Assembly (NCBI RefSeq): GCF_036370855.1
Contig: NC_088117.1
Coordinates: 6,324,001-6,388,000, forward strand
Direction: 5' to 3'
DNA from: Dromaius novaehollandiae
Taxonomy: Eukaryota > Chordata > Aves > Casuariiformes > Dromaiidae
DNA length: 64,000 nucleotides
Positions within the stretch are counted from its first letter, which is position 1, and the number at the start of each line of letters is the position of its first letter. Position numbers and translations under genes: made by a program. The notes beneath the pieces were generated by a model. The model had not been told where the DNA came from. It did not search any database and was given only the letters and a program-made list of their open reading frames with translations. Shown in pieces: positions 36,614 to 50,214 of the stretch.

Positions 36614-39600
36614 AATACTAGACTTTTGAACATTTCCGTATGTTGACATGTTGCCACAGTTTGGGGAAAATACCTTTTTGGAACCATTTTCCCATCCCGG
36701 ATTAGTCTGCTATCTCCAGCTGACTGTTGCTGCATCTTCCCTGGGTACTTCATTGAAGACCGTGGAGCCTCTGTCTCAGTGGTTTTCCAAAGTGAGGGCA
36801 ACGAGAAAGGATTTTCCTTTCTTTCAAGGATCAGAGCAAAATACAGAGGATGCCAAAAGATAAGTATTTGACTTTCAAACGTGAGAAAGAGGAAGAGCAA
36901 CATCAAGGGAATAAATCTCTTGGGATGTCCTGCAGTCTGAATGCACGATTTGTATTGCTGAGATAGGAGTTGTGGATGCAGTGTGTAAAGATGTGAGTTT
37001 TGCAAGAAAATACAATCAGCCAGGAGACCTCTGGGAAATCACAGAATGTGTGTACACTTTACTGTTTGTATAAAATTAAATGATTTTTTTTCTTCAAGAA
37101 ATTGATCCTTGTTCTTTTTTTATTAGTAGCAGTATGATTTTTTCGCTCTTGTTCATTTTCCATGTCCCTGTCTTTCAGGTCCCTTGTTTGAATTGGTCCT
37201 ATTTATGTGAAGCAGGTTGATAACCCTCATCTTATCTCTCTTTTGTCCTCTGTAATTATAGGTCTCTTAGGCAAGCTGGCCTTTGGTAGAATTTTTGTAA
37301 AGGTTTTAGAAGATTTCATTAGAAAAGATTTGGATCCTGCACAATTATTAGTCCTGAAAGGTGCTTTGCCCACCTCCTCCAGTGGTAGTGCTCTTGATCA
37401 TCTCACAAAAGGGAGGTATGTACTTACAGAAAGAAAAGTTGAGGTCTGGTTGCCTTTTCAACATCAATGATAAAATTGCATCTAATGTTCACCTTATTCA
37501 CCTTGTCTCTACTGGTCTGCACTAATTAAGGTGGAGCAAGCCGTGTCGCTTAAGAAAGAACACTGTAATTCAGTTTGTGCTGGCTAGTGATTGCAACAAG
37601 AAGAAAAACCCAATAACTGATTTAAAAGATGGTCTTTGATTAATAGAAATATCTGGGGCTTTTGTTCCCTGATTGTACAACACACTATAAAACCCTGCTA
37701 CTATCAATGGATTAGAGGTAATACTCAAAGTATCATCTCTCTCTTTAAAGTCCTGCCTTATAATATTCCAGCTGATCATCATAATTCTGCCTGCGATTTC
37801 TCAGAAACATTGTTTGACTTGGCCACATGTGCCACTGTTTTGCTTCAAGGTCCTGGACCCTGGGCAATAACATCCCACACGATGGCTTAGTCTTTTTGGA
37901 GCAAGTCATTTTGTTCCCTGCAAGTCTTATGCCATGCACAGTTTACAGAATATTTTGCTCCGGGGCCTATTTTGGATATCCATATCTATACCAAGTTTGG
38001 TTCTCTCCATCATCAACAGTTCTTCGCCACTGTCAGAGTAGACTTTACTCCTGCACATGGCCACCATACACCCTCGCTGCATGTCCTGGAGTAAGCAACG
38101 CACATCCTCTGTGCCCCGTTATCAGAGCACCACTCCCGTGGGCTGCAGCACAGCTCTCTTGCTACCTCAGGCACTTTGCGCTGAAAAAGCATGCACATAA
38201 AATAATCTCCTGGGCCAGTGGGAAGCCACGTGAGGGCAAGAGCAAACCTGGGTGCTGTGGGGTGCATTGCAGACGTGGCTCCGTCGCTCCACGGAGTTTT
38301 AGCGATGGAAAGTGTGATCAACGCCAGCATTCACGGAGTGGCCTGAAGATCTGGCTGGGGGGTTTTAAGCCGATGTAAGCATATGAGCCAGCCCACTGGC
38401 TCGATGTACCCTTAGCCATGTCTGGCTCAGCACACTATAGCTGTGTAGACAGGAGGCAGAGTAATTGGGGATCACTCCTTCCTCCTGGCAGCTCCTGGGT
38501 CCTCTCAGGAGCAGTAAGAAAGGTCTACATGCACTCAGCAAGGCCAGCTTTTCACACCCCATTAGCCCAGCTCTGTCGATGGAGCTGACCAATTTCTTTT
38601 CCCCAGCTGAACAGTTTTCTCTTAGAGATATGCAAATTCAGCAAAATATAATTTTTGTTGACATTTTTAATGGGAAATTATTGAAACACTTCACTTCCAT
38701 TTTAGCATTTGGCCTGTTCTGTCTCAGCTGGTACAAAGTAATCAAAATCCAGCAGAGAAGCCCTCACTGGAATAGCCTCTTTCAATCATTTACCAGAGAG
38801 TTTCCTTCAAGAAGGCCCTCCTGAAATTCCTGAGCTGCAATACACTGGGATGTTGCCTTTCACCCTAAACACTGAGAACGACACTTTTCATTTCGTTTTA
38901 GAACTTTTCTCCTCACAATGAAACTATTGTTCCAGAAAACTTCATTTCTGGAGAGGAATAGTGTCTTTCACCAGCTGAATCATGGAAAGGGAGGTTTGAC
39001 TCGAAGCTGTTGAAGAATTAACAGTAGCCACAGCAGGACTCCCTCTTATGCAGCCAAGGCAGTGCAGAGAGTAGTCGGTGCAGGGAGCCCTGTGTGGTTG
39101 ATGCTTTTTATAGTGACAGATTTCTTTGCATAATGCACTTTGGGTGATGTTTCAGGTTTATTTTGTACTTATCTGATGTCAGAAAAGTACATATTAAGTC
39201 TTCAAAAAAAAAAAGAGGAAGGTTTTTTAATCAGCTTATTACAGCCTTCCATGTATAATAAAGCAGTTATATGGCAGTAAACCTGGAATCCTAAAGGAGT
39301 TTGTTGTAAAGTGACAGATTCAGGTCAGAGCTGTTAATGAACAGTCAGGTTGATGTGTGATGCATAATGATGGGGGAAATGGCATTATTGTTTTACAGGA
39401 GAGCACAGGAAGGTAGGATATGCCAGGCCTGTTAGAACAACTGGGTACCCTGGAGTTTAATATCTTGCCAGTACCTGATATTTCAGGGAAATTTGAGCTG
39501 TTCTACAACTGGTAACCAAAGTAAGCACACAGTAGACACATGTTTTTGGCTCCTTAGCTGCCTTCACCCTGGAAATAAAACCTAAATTCGCCAGGGTGAC

Positions 39601-40589
39601 TTTTGCTTCTCCAGGTACAGACTTTGAACAGCACTAGCATGGGGTAGGTATGACTGGGGCATTTTAACGTCTGCTTCTTCCCCTCTTTCTTGTTTCTTAT
39701 AAATACTTTTTGGAGCAGAAGCTCCTCATCTCTTTGTCCTCTAGTTGGCTTTTATTCTATTCTTTTTTCTAAACTTGGTGGGTTTTATTTTCATTAGCTG
39801 GTTCCTGTAACAAATACTCGAGTAACGTTGGTCTTAACAACACACAAAACTGATGGCTGCTCACCCTGTTAAGAGTACCAGAGAGATAAAAAAGCACTTT
39901 GCAAATGGGAAAACAGGTGGAATGGCAAAAGCAATGGCTCCTGTTCAACATTCCCTGGGAAGAGAGAGCAGCAAAAAAACACCTTAAAGAGTACATGAAG
40001 GTTGCATCCACCTTTATGGGACTGACCCTTGAAAGCCTGTTGGGAACTTCAGCTGGTGCCACATGTATCTTCCCCTTAATTAGTGCTGTTCTAAGAAGCT
40101 CCTTGAAATGAGGCCTTTCTGTTATGTTCAGTAAAATGCCAGCCACTCTGGGGTCCTGGTGCATGACTGAGGTCCCCTGGTGCCACACCAGAGATATTAA
40201 TTTTCATTAAGAAGTGATGTAATCTGTGTTCATTTGGACATCTCTGTGTACTTTACTGGCTGCACCAAGGTGCAGTGCAAGTGTTCATCTTGGGCAAAAT
40301 GGCTCTGTATACACTCCAGTGTAACTGCATATGTTTACTGAACCCAGCCAGCCACTGAGATTTAAAAAGTAAGTCAGGATACAGTTTGCTTTTTGATCTC
40401 TGGGCTCCTGGGCCTCTACGTTCCTGAGATCTGGGATTCCCTCCAAGTTCAACACATGTAGTTATTGAGAGCTCTGAATGTGAACCAGAAAAACATATGG
40501 GCGTGATCTTAACTTATATGGTTTTGAACCATCCCTTTGACTTTCATGCATCTACCCACACACATGCACACACTTAGTATTGCAATCCA

Positions 40590-40620
40590 CAGTGCTCAGC
40601 ACCTTGCAGGATTGAGCCCT
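40590..40620 (+). repeat. fragment of an old interspersed repeat, copy 2
   Basis: AGTGCTCAGCACCTTGCAGG followed by ATTGAGCCCT, the same block as at 26510-26540. The wording 'GCTCAGCACCTTGCAGGAT' is familiar from ancient amniote repeats, but I cannot assign the family. Confidence 0.5.
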
Positions 40621-41383
40621 TCACTAATCCTTCTAAACCCAAGTCTACTGAATTTCAAAGCAAACCATAAGGGCTTCTTATCTGCATAAGCTTTTTCTGA
40701 GCGGGCTGCATGTTTTGGCTGAACCTTTTGCATTAGTCTTCACCAGAGTTGATGTTCAGCAATGAACATTAGATTTTCTTAACAAGAGAGACCGAAAATA
40801 TGGAGATAGTTCTCAAGTATCCAGAAGTAAGTCAGGAATGAGCTCCCTTGGCTGAGTAGCTTGTAAAACCACAGAAAGATCAAAAATAGAGCCTAATTCC
40901 AAACCAGGCAATATCCAGTTTTGCCTTCTCATCCTGGAATGAATCTTTACAGAACCCTGAGTCTAAATGTTGTAGAGAAGTTTAAAATCTAGATCTCAGT
41001 AGTTAGACGCATGGCATTTGAATAATATGAACCTGTCATCACATTGCAGAACAAGATTCAGTCCTAAATTACACCACTACACAACCCGAGGAATCTCGAA
41101 GAGACGGATGCTGCACTCTGTCAAATAGCCTGCCCTAGAAAACAAACTGAATCACTAGAAAATTTCTATTAGTGGTTTCTATTCACATCAGATCGGGCAA
41201 AGGCAATTCTTTCAGACTTGACCTGAGCATTTGGGATGTCACAAGACTGTAACAGAATCTGCTCCATGGCAGAGCTTTACACTTGTACATCTTTCTCAAG
41301 GTCACTATCACCGCATGTGAGAGTGGGACACCCAGACCCTGCGAACTGTTGATGGAATCAAAAACATTCCTGGAATAACAATT

Positions 41384-41429
41384 CCTGTCTGATCCTTTCT
41401 CCTTTTCCTGTCTGATCCTTTCTCCTTTT
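41384..41429. repeat. perfect 23-bp tandem duplication (2 copies)
   Basis: The unit begins CCTGTCTGATCCTTTCTCCT and is present twice head to tail without mismatch, indicating a recent slippage or repair event. Confidence 0.9.
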
Positions 41430-44400
41430 CCTCTTCTTTACAATGGTCGGTCATATGACTGAGAGTCAAGACAGACTCTGGTCCCTGTTCTTTGCAGACG
41501 TTGCAATAACAGGCTGGTCTCTCAGTCCATCTTGGGCTTCCATTTCCCACTTGTAAATTGAGGGTAGCTCCAGACTCTGTGTGTCATGGCTATATAAGTG
41601 ACAAGCTTGTATTAATTATGTTTGTGCCCAGCATCAAACACAATGAGACCTGAATTTTAATAGAGCCCTCAAGATCTCAAGGTTGTCACTATAATAGATA
41701 TAGGTTAATAGATAAATAACATACACATATATAGGTATATATAACAGAAATATATATGTTGTGTTTCTGTCTTCATGATGTCACATTAAGTCTGTTTCCT
41801 CTCTTAAATTTACCAGCACTATAATCCAGGTTTTATTTCCTGTGTTCCTGCCAGCACCTCTGAGAAGCCTTGACCTTCAGCTCCTCTTGGAACTAACCAT
41901 TCGCTCCTTGGCACACCCTATTCAAGGAGATCTATGAGCACTTTGTAAAATCATCCCAGATGAACTCTTTTTCCTGTTTAGACAAATCTATATTCTGGAC
42001 AATTTGAATGGCAGATGGTTATATTCAAAGCAGAGTCATCTCAAGTATTGAAAAAGTAGTATGCACCCCACCTGTTTCAATCAGAAACCCTTGCTTTTAA
42101 TTTTCTCTTTTTTAGACCTCCTTTATATTTTAAGACAAAATAATTCAGTTGTCCATTTTCTACTGGAAGCTACTGTGCTGTTAAAAATCAAGGCATCTCA
42201 CAGCAATGTGTCACTGGCAAAAACATTCTTAGTGGACACAACAAGAGTGAGTCATTGTGATTTTCCCATTTTGTTTTACTTCTTTGTTCAGTTCAATCAG
42301 GTTGAACTTCTCTGTGGAACTGAAGTATTATTTTAAGCTGTACTTGTGTGTTGTGTTCTATCTATAATATTAAATAGCCTGTTTTGTTTCCATTACTGAG
42401 GCAAAACTGATAAGAGCAGAGGATAAGAGGCAGGATGGGTGTAGGGAGGGAAAGGAGGACTCCCTCAACTGTGATATCAGTACTCCAATTTCTTTTGTGA
42501 CTGTCTGCATCTGGTCAGGATCACCTAGTCAGCTCTTCTTGCTCCTCCACAGATTCTATTGAAATGATTATTTTTTATAACAATATCTTTCTTGGTTCTC
42601 TTGAGGAGGGACCAGTGACAGGGTTATGTGAGGTCTTTCCCATGGGTTAACTTTCCACTCTGAGAAAAGCAAGCATTGGAAGCCAGTAGGGACCACTCAA
42701 TGATTGCACTGGCCTGGAGATAAACATTAATGATGAGGACACAACGTGGTGTAGCCGGGATTGTTTCTGTGCAGCAGCACATGAATCTCAGCTCTGCTGC
42801 AGTGGTGTCACTAAGATAGCCCTCTCCTGCCAGTCAGCATGGCATCACACCTTCCCAGGAACCTCCTGCTTAAATGAGTTAAGAGGTATAGGGAGAAGGA
42901 CGCTGAGGCGCTAAGGTGAATTGCTGAAAGTGTTGAAAATAAGAGGCCAGTTGCTTGTCCATTTCCATTTCCCATCTATTATAGACAGGATTTGATTGCC
43001 TAAAAGAGGGCATCTCATGCCATGTTAGATGCCCTAGTATGTCCCATCTGTACTACACTTGATGCACCAGAAAGGTATAGTTCTACTTTAGATCCTGTAT
43101 CGCCTCTGCCAGCCTCATCTGGATTTATTAAATGGTACTGGACATCTCTAAGATTTTAATCCCATCTCCTGTGACCTGCTAAGTTTTAATACAACCCAGT
43201 GTGGTCAGATTGGTTTCCCAATGGAATTGACTGGACTTTTTTTTCTTGCTACACAAAAGGAAAATCATCTTTGGTCAAACAATATATTTGTACCAAACAC
43301 TCATCTTTGATCAGGAAAAGAGTCAGAATTTGACAATTCAGGAGGAGAGGCTGACATTTCCAACAAGTTTTTTTTATATACCTTTTTATCTTCATTGTTT
43401 TCCATGTTTATTTCATTTACAGAAAAATAATAATCTTGATATTAACAGAAGGTAATTTTAGATTATGGAAAAAAAAAAGATTACTGGAAGAAGAAATTGC
43501 AAAGAACCTGTGAGGGGGTGGAAACTGATAGGTGGATTAGAGAAGGGATCTTGGACAAGACAGACCATAGTCTGACTGAGTCTGGCAGGTATCATGTACC
43601 ATTTCAAACTTTCCAAGGTAGAAAGAACATGGAAATGTGTCCCTGTAGACTTCCTTATGCGTTGTCTCATCTCTCTCTAGCAGTGAGACCTCCACCCTCC
43701 TCTGTCTCTGCTTTCTGACAACTGACTGCAACATCTAATGCTTGTGCAGTTTTTTTCAGGTTTTTTTTTGATTCATCAAGGAAAATGCTTTTGCTGGAGA
43801 CAGGACCACATGGCTTGGATTGCCACTCAGCATTTCTTCTCCAGCACAGGGAGCTGAGCAGCAGGGCTGGGATTCCTGATGGACCCTGGTGCAGGAGATG
43901 CCATCTGCCAAATGCTCTCCTAAGTGGCGTTTCAGCAAGTGGGCTAAAAAGAACATCCTGTACATGGCAGCCAAAGTCCCTCACAGCTATCACAAGAACA
44001 CACGCACACAGCCTGGGCTGGAGGTAGATTCTGGCTCTGGAGGGAGGCTGGGCAAGAGGCCAATAAGCCTTTCTTAATTGCCCGCATTTTCCTTTGGGGA
44101 AGGAAGTTCTGGCTTAGCAAGGCCGGAGATGGCTTTGGGGAGCAGGACGGCACCAGGAAGCATTGGCATTCGGTCATCCCAAGTGCAGCTCACCCACACA
44201 AGTTGTAACACCACTAACTGAGTTAGTCAGGGCCTTGTGGTCACTCTTCACTCTTTTGAGGTCCCTGGCAAAAGTCTCATTGGCTTGAAAGCAGCATCTC
44301 TCTCCTGTGCTCCTTTTGCAACAGCAAAGAGGCTTCCTGGGAATGGGGAAAAAGAGGGGAAATCTTATCCATCCTTTATTTACCCCGTCCTTCTGCCCCA

Positions 44401-44999
44401 TCCTGCCCTTACCTGTCCTTGCTCACCTGCCTCTCGTGCCTGCAAGAAGATTTCTGCTATAGGATTTGGTTGCTATTGCTACTGTGGAGGGGAGGATGAC
44501 TGTGGGGTCACTGGGGCTGTGCCCCGTGCCTCTGAGGAGGGCAAAGCTGCTGAGGTCCACGTTCTTCCTGAAGATTTCGTATGATAGCTAATTAATGGCC
44601 TCCCCACGTTTCCATGGCAACTGCATGCTGTGCTCTTAGCCCTGATCCAAATGGGCATTCTGTACACTTCTGAAGCCTTAGCATCAGCATATTAATAAGA
44701 CTTGCTGACATCCTTTGCTTTCTGCCACATTGGCTGGTAAGTCTAAATTTGAATAATTTTTAAAAAGCACATTTCTTAGTAAGCTCCCAGCACATTCTCT
44801 CATATGACTTGAAGCAACTGGTCCCAGAAGTCTTCTCCTACGTATGGAGAGAGGAAGCAGAAAAGAGTCCTGCTCTACCAGCTGCTCTGGGAAAGCTTGC
44901 ATCTGGCTTTTGTGGTTTCTCTGGGTTATTTGATGGCTCCAGCTTTCATGCAGTTCCCAATATAATTGCAGCAAGGGCCAAGTATTTGCCATGATTTGG

Positions 45000-45035
45000 T
45001 AGGATCATCTCTGCATTTAGGATCATCTCTGCATT
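45000..45035. repeat. perfect 18-bp tandem duplication (2 copies)
   Basis: The unit TAGGATCATCTCTGCATT occurs twice in a row without mismatch. Confidence 0.9.
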
Positions 45036-47701
45036 AACTGGGCTGGACAATCTTATGGATTTCTCCCTGACTCCCTCTTGTACAGGGGAAAGGAGTTGAG
45101 CTTCATTCTTCTATGGTCAGACAATGTTTCCTCATATCTCAAAGGTCATGACAAGTATAAAGGTCGCTTTCAACATTAAACTGTATAACAATACCCATTA
45201 TGTGATTTAGTGCTTCTAGTTTTATTGGTGAAAGATCTCTCTGGGGCTCCCCAAATTCTCCTCTCTTAATTACCCTGCATTCTAATCACTGTCTTGTAAA
45301 ACCTTTTTTCGACCAAGCGGAAGACTTGGACATAATTCCCCCAGAAGCTGATTAACATTGCTGCAGCACTGGTGTGGACTCTTTCAGGGGATTTGAGCCA
45401 CTTTCTCTTATCACAGCCAAAAGTATACAATATGCCTTTGCATCTTCTGTTGCCTTCAGGGCAACTATCCTAAAACAAATTTGTGTGATCTGTGGTTCTG
45501 GACCTGAAGGTCATAGGTACCTCTTAGATGGGGAAGGAAGGCTTACAAGACTGAGCAGTGGAAGCAGAGCACATGGCCTGTATGCTATTTGAGAACGTTT
45601 CATGTTGGAAAAGCAGGATATGAAATTTTCCTCACTGTGTAAGCTGGATCTACCCCTTTCTTTTGTAGCATCGCAAGCAGACTGCAACATGGTCCAGGCC
45701 ACACTTGAACTGGTTGTTTGGTTTTGTTTTTTCTTTTTCTCTCTGAGCCCAAAATGCTGGCTGAGCTGTCAGATAGCTTCATTTTTCCCTACGCTGAAGG
45801 ACAAGAGAATTGATCCATGACATTTTGTCTTCATTCTAACACACAATGTTATCCAGCCATGCTGCAGCATCACCACACAACTATACGGCACAGAGACACC
45901 GCATCACTCTGTTGCAACATCAGGAGCTTCCCATTAAGTTTTATATGCTGACAGCGTATCTATATCAAACTGCCTTCCGTTTCCCCAGACTGATCTGCAC
46001 TGGTTTTCTGCACTCTAGCTTCACCTCTCCAAACCATGGTCAAAATACTAGCTCATGTCAGCCATTGCCACTTTAACTACTTTGCTGTCTACCGTTGCTT
46101 GGATCTTGACTGGACAGCAGTGATTTAAAGTTCTGTGGGCTCCCAAAGTCTTGTTAAAGTTCCCAGTGTTGCCCCCTTGCTGCTGAAGCCCAATATAACT
46201 AAAGTCACAGAGGCTGATCATCCTATGACATTACCAAAGATACAGGAGAGCAGTAAATGTGATCCCTAACAATCGCACTAATGCAGGGCAAGACTTAGCT
46301 AATGTGTTATTAGTGACCCGGGAGATGTGAGATTTAATGGCAGCTTCAGTGGTGCTAGTGACTAGAGATGGTTACTTATCTCCTAGGAAAGCAATTCATC
46401 AAATGAATTTCATTTTGTGTTAGCACATTCACTTTCTCAGTCACGAGCAGATCACATCATTGGAAGTAGAAAGCATCTCAGGCTATAGGTTGTTCAAAAG
46501 CCATGTGCAGTATTTTTAGAGCAATAGTTATATTTCTTTTCAATGTCAGCTCTTTGGGTCATACATGTAAATTAAACAGTATATTTCTATTCCCTGCTTG
46601 GATGGGTGTAACTGTCAGGAACATCATTTCCATTCATAATTATAAATTTGACATTCATTTCCCATGAATACTCTCTACTATTTGCTTAAAACTAACTGCC
46701 ATGCATACTATTGCTGGGGAATTTTGTCTTTCAGAAAGCTGACACAGAAAGGTGACAACTATAAAGCAACCTGTTTGTATGACAGGGTCTATGAACATGA
46801 ACGTCTACTGCACAGGCAAAGACCCAATTAAACAAAAACCAAACAAATGAACAAACTGAAAAATTAGTCAACTTTGCAACCTCTTACATGGACTGTCCAG
46901 TAGAGACAGAAAGAGATCTCAGTGTGACTTAGGGAAAACACAAAGTAAAAGTGACTACAAACTGAAGTGGATGGATGTCCATAGAAACAATTTTGCTGTT
47001 GAATTCAGCTCTTCTTCAGACATACGCGCTTCCCCTCATTTTGATGGACAGACCGGGACTCAGGTGTGTTTCTGTGACTATGGTTCCTTTTCGTTTTCTT
47101 AGAACTATCCAGATAGTTTCTCCTACGGCTTCCATTGCTGGTTTAGCAAGAGAGTTCAGTAAATGTACATTTTTTCTTACAGTATCCAATTTCTTCCTGG
47201 CTTTGATGACCATCAAGCAAAACCTCAGGAATTAAATTAAACCTGAAGCCAAACTTAATTGCCTTTGTCCCTGGTGTCACAAGAATAATACCACAATACA
47301 TGTATCTCTTTCCAAAAGAACTGATGTTATTCTCAGAATCTGAGCCAAAATCTCTAAACAAGAGACATCAAAACTTGTATGAGACTATCAAGCCAAGATG
47401 TGAAATCTCAAGCCAGATCTGGACCTTGGGCTTTGAGTCAGGGCCATCCCTCCTGCTCAAACCTGACTTTCCCCAGGATATTTCTCCAGCTCTGGAAGTG
47501 GGTAGGATGAAATACTTATTTCTCCCTTTTTGGAGGGGAGAAATTCTAGTAGCACTAGCAGTTTTCACAAAGGACCTTAACTAAAACAAAGTGAAATGAA
47601 GAGAAACACCCCACCCCTCTCCTCCCACTGTTCAGGCTTTGTCATCCAGCTCAGCTGATCCTACATTTATACACTCCATCATAGATATATAATTTTTAAA
47701 G

Positions 47702-47702
<1 letters not shown>

Positions 47703-47733
<31 letters not shown>
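47703..47733. repeat. (CA)15 microsatellite
   Basis: Uninterrupted CA dinucleotides, likely polymorphic; about 1.3 kb beyond the BRINP1 stop codon. Confidence 0.92.
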
Positions 47734-47735
<2 letters not shown>

Positions 47736-48738
47736 CAAAATGTTGGATCATTTTCTGATAATCAATTTTAATTTGGCTTCTAAAATCAGGTTAGATTTGG
47801 TTATTTTGCCTTTTTTCCCCTTTTGCTAATCTTGCAGTTATTTTGATAGAATTTACTCATCTGTTGTCTGTATTTTCTTTGTGGACAAAGAATTTGCAAA
47901 TGAAACAAGGATATTATTCACAGCCAAGGAAACAAAATAGTAACAAGGGTTTTTTCTTCTTTAAAGAGCTAAAATGACATCTATACCCTTCAACTCTCCA
48001 GCTTTCCTTGGGCATGTGTTTTCTTGCATTGTGCTTTGGTTCTTGTGGTGATGAGGGTTTTTCAGAGACCCCTGAACTGGAAGCAAAGGTTTGCTTTTAA
48101 GTCTAGATTTTCCAAAGTGGCAGATGATTTTGGTTGTCTTGGTTTTGGGGACTCCGCTTGAGACACCTTAAAGAGAAGTGACTCAGGAGGATTTACAGGC
48201 ACTGTTCTTTAAGGGATTAAATTGCATTGCTGAAGGCAGTGGCAATCTGATGCCAGGCATTAAATGGAGCCAAAATTGTCAAGAGAACTTGCCCCCCGGG
48301 CTGCACCCCTGCCGTGGGGACTCGATGTGTCCCACTTTTCAGTAAGAGCTGAGGCTCTACCTCCAGGGAAAAGCCTTCTGAGATGGAAACCCCAAAGTGG
48401 AGAAAAGTCCCGTCTGCACCCTCCCCTACCTCTTATGTGTCTCCTCACTGATAAGGCATACGTTCTGCTCTCAAAGGACTGCCATCACCTTCTCTCCTCC
48501 AGCAAAGCTCAGCACAGGCTGAGTGAATAACTCAACATAAAGCTGGCATAAATCTCAACAGAAGAAATATCTTTTATCTTTGACCATTTACTCCCACTAG
48601 GAATAATGGCAGTTCTTTTACATTTACATATAACTTTTTTGTTTGCTTTGATTTTTTTTGTTTGTTTCTTTGTCTTGGCACCTGCATAGCAGAAATCTTT
48701 ACAGTTAATACAGAAATTTGCCCCTCTCTGCTCCTCCC

Positions 48739-49073
48739 TTTATTTATTCTGCTGCCCCTGAGGCCTAGCAAGCAACACCCTCAAGGTCAAGAGAAAGTAA
48801 GGTGTTACCCTTTTATGATGGATTATAGAAATAACAAACATGCCTGACAGTTTTATACAGCTGCTAGAACGGGTTTAGTTTTCAACAAATGAAGAATTCC
48901 CTCTTTTTTTCTCTTTTGTATATTAATTACATTTTACAAATTTTGTTTTTCCCCTTTCTTTTCTTTTTTTTCCCCCTTTTCTTTCTTTCTTTTTAATTTT
49001 TTCTCTTTTTTTTCTCTTTTATTTTTTTACAGCAAAAGGATCAGTCACCAATGTGTCCACTGAAAAGTCCGGG
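48739..49073 (-). other. BRINP1: probable BRINP1 3' UTR with a tandem AATAAA poly(A) signal
   Basis: After the stop codon the minus strand runs through a very purine-rich tract (about 48900-49030 on the plus strand is nearly all C and T). Two overlapping AATAAA hexamers lie at 48743-48748 and 48739-48744, seen as TTTATTTATT on the plus strand. They would give a 3' UTR of roughly 330 bases. Another AATAAA lies only about 50 bases after the stop (49018-49023) and an ATTAAA at 48992-48997, inside the purine tract. The true cleavage site cannot be fixed from sequence alone, and a longer UTR using distal signals is possible. Confidence 0.45.
48900..49030. repeat. pyrimidine-rich (CTTT-type) low-complexity tract beside the BRINP1 stop codon
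   Basis: The plus strand is almost purely C and T for most of this stretch (runs of CTTT, CCCC and T8), so the minus-strand transcript carries a long A/G tract within its first 175 bases after the stop. Such tracts can bind purine-rich RNA-binding proteins or form triplex DNA; that is inference. Confidence 0.8.
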
Positions 49074-50214
49074 TTAGCAGAGTTTGGCTGTCATCTGGTC
49101 CGACTGTTTGAGGATCTCGGTGTTGTACAGGTCTAGAGCATGGTTCACACGGATGATCTCGCTGTTGGTGAGTTTCAGGCGGTGCTTGAGCATACAAGAG
49201 AACAGATCCAGCTGGGGCTTCCCCGGGGCCACGGGAGGCGCCAGTCTATTGATTCGGTCCCGAATATCCAGCAGCAAGAGCATGACGGAGGAGGAAGAAT
49301 AGAACTGCCCGCCTTGCGTGTACGACTGGTTGACCTGCTGCACAGCACTGCGCAGGAGGTCAGCGTTAAAACGCAGGCTGTAGCCATACACCTGCACATC
49401 CGAGATCTTGATGTAGAACTGACGCTTGGTGGGATCAGAAAGGTCCACGGGCCCTTGACCAGTCTCGTTACGCAGCAGGGAAGGCAGCCGAGTCCGGCTC
49501 CGTAGGTAGATGTGGACGGTCTCGAAAAAGGTTTTCCACCGGTTGCCCAAGAGCAGGGTCCAGTTGTAGCACTGGCTGTTTTGGAGGCGGATTTTCTCCC
49601 AGCGCGGGTAGCCATACTCCCCAAAGGGCATGTTCCAGCCCTCGGAGTGACTCCCGCTGAATGGGTTGACATAGACAAAGAACATAGGGTCCAGGCTGCT
49701 GTTGCGCATCTGGCAGATTCGCATGGAGATCCCAATGACCATGTGGATGAAGTCCATCCGGTTCTTGTTGCTCTTCAAGGTGAGGGACATGCGTTTGCGC
49801 CACCTGGGGTCGAAGAAGGTGTCCAAGCGGATCTCGTTGCTGATGAAGGTAGTATGCACATACAGGCGGGAGTCCATTTTCTGCAGCAGGTACTTCAGCT
49901 CTAGGTCCTGGAAGTCCAAGTCCGTTTCGAAGCTGATGAACTGCTCGCTCCGCTCTGAGTCTACGTTTTGAGGCTCGCAACGACCCCGGTAAAGCTTATA
50001 GCCCTTGTTGCATGAGCCGCAGAGAGAAATGTTGGCAAGGCTGCACATGGCGCAGCTGTTGTTGCCCCCGATGATGCAGGGGATGGGGCGCTGGCACAGG
50101 CTGGTGCCACCATGGCATACGCAGCTCCGCTGGCTTTCCAGAAAGGTCCCCCAGAACCCATTCTCATTGCAGTAGAGCAGGGACTGGACCCGGGTAAGCC
50201 ATTCCTGTATTGTC
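49074..50214 (-). CDS. BRINP1: BRINP1 terminal coding exon (C-terminal half, about residues 382-761)
   Basis: BRINP1 is a neuronal secretory-pathway glycoprotein of the BRINP branch of the MACPF superfamily. It is induced by BMP and retinoic acid and reported to restrain cell-cycle progression in neurons. This exon gives 379 full codons plus stop. Read on the minus strand, the acceptor AG is at 50216-50215. The first base, G, completes a split Arg codon, and the exon opens with [20 protein letters not shown] Cys-rich block follows ([36 protein letters not shown]), then a long conserved region with [20 protein letters not shown] and [12 protein letters not shown]. It ends [11 protein letters not shown]-glycosylation sequons are visible at NIS, NSS, NWT, NET and NQS. 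From memory the protein is nearly identical to mammalian BRINP1, and the upstream exons (for example [25 protein letters not shown]) favour BRINP1 over BRINP2/3. There is no frameshift or premature stop. The first in-frame Met (50048) is internal, not a start. Confidence 0.96.

Larger units (their letters stand above)
36614..48738. other. intergenic, 3' flank of BRINP1, no gene seen
   Basis: No coding exon is recognised. Contents include two small tandem duplications (41384-41429, 45000-45035), a CA microsatellite (47703-47733) and AT-rich sequence. The 183-residue plus ORF at 37827-38378 has no recognisable domain and is overlapped by a 105-residue minus ORF. Confidence 0.6.

Noticed and set aside
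37827..38378. 183-residue plus-strand ORF
   Set aside because: Sequence has no domain or repeat pattern, and it overlaps a 105-residue minus ORF; no conserved family was recalled.
49175..49980. 186- and 170-residue minus ORFs, and 121- and 130-residue plus ORFs, over the BRINP1 terminal exon
   Set aside because: They are other-frame shadows of the conserved BRINP1 reading frame.
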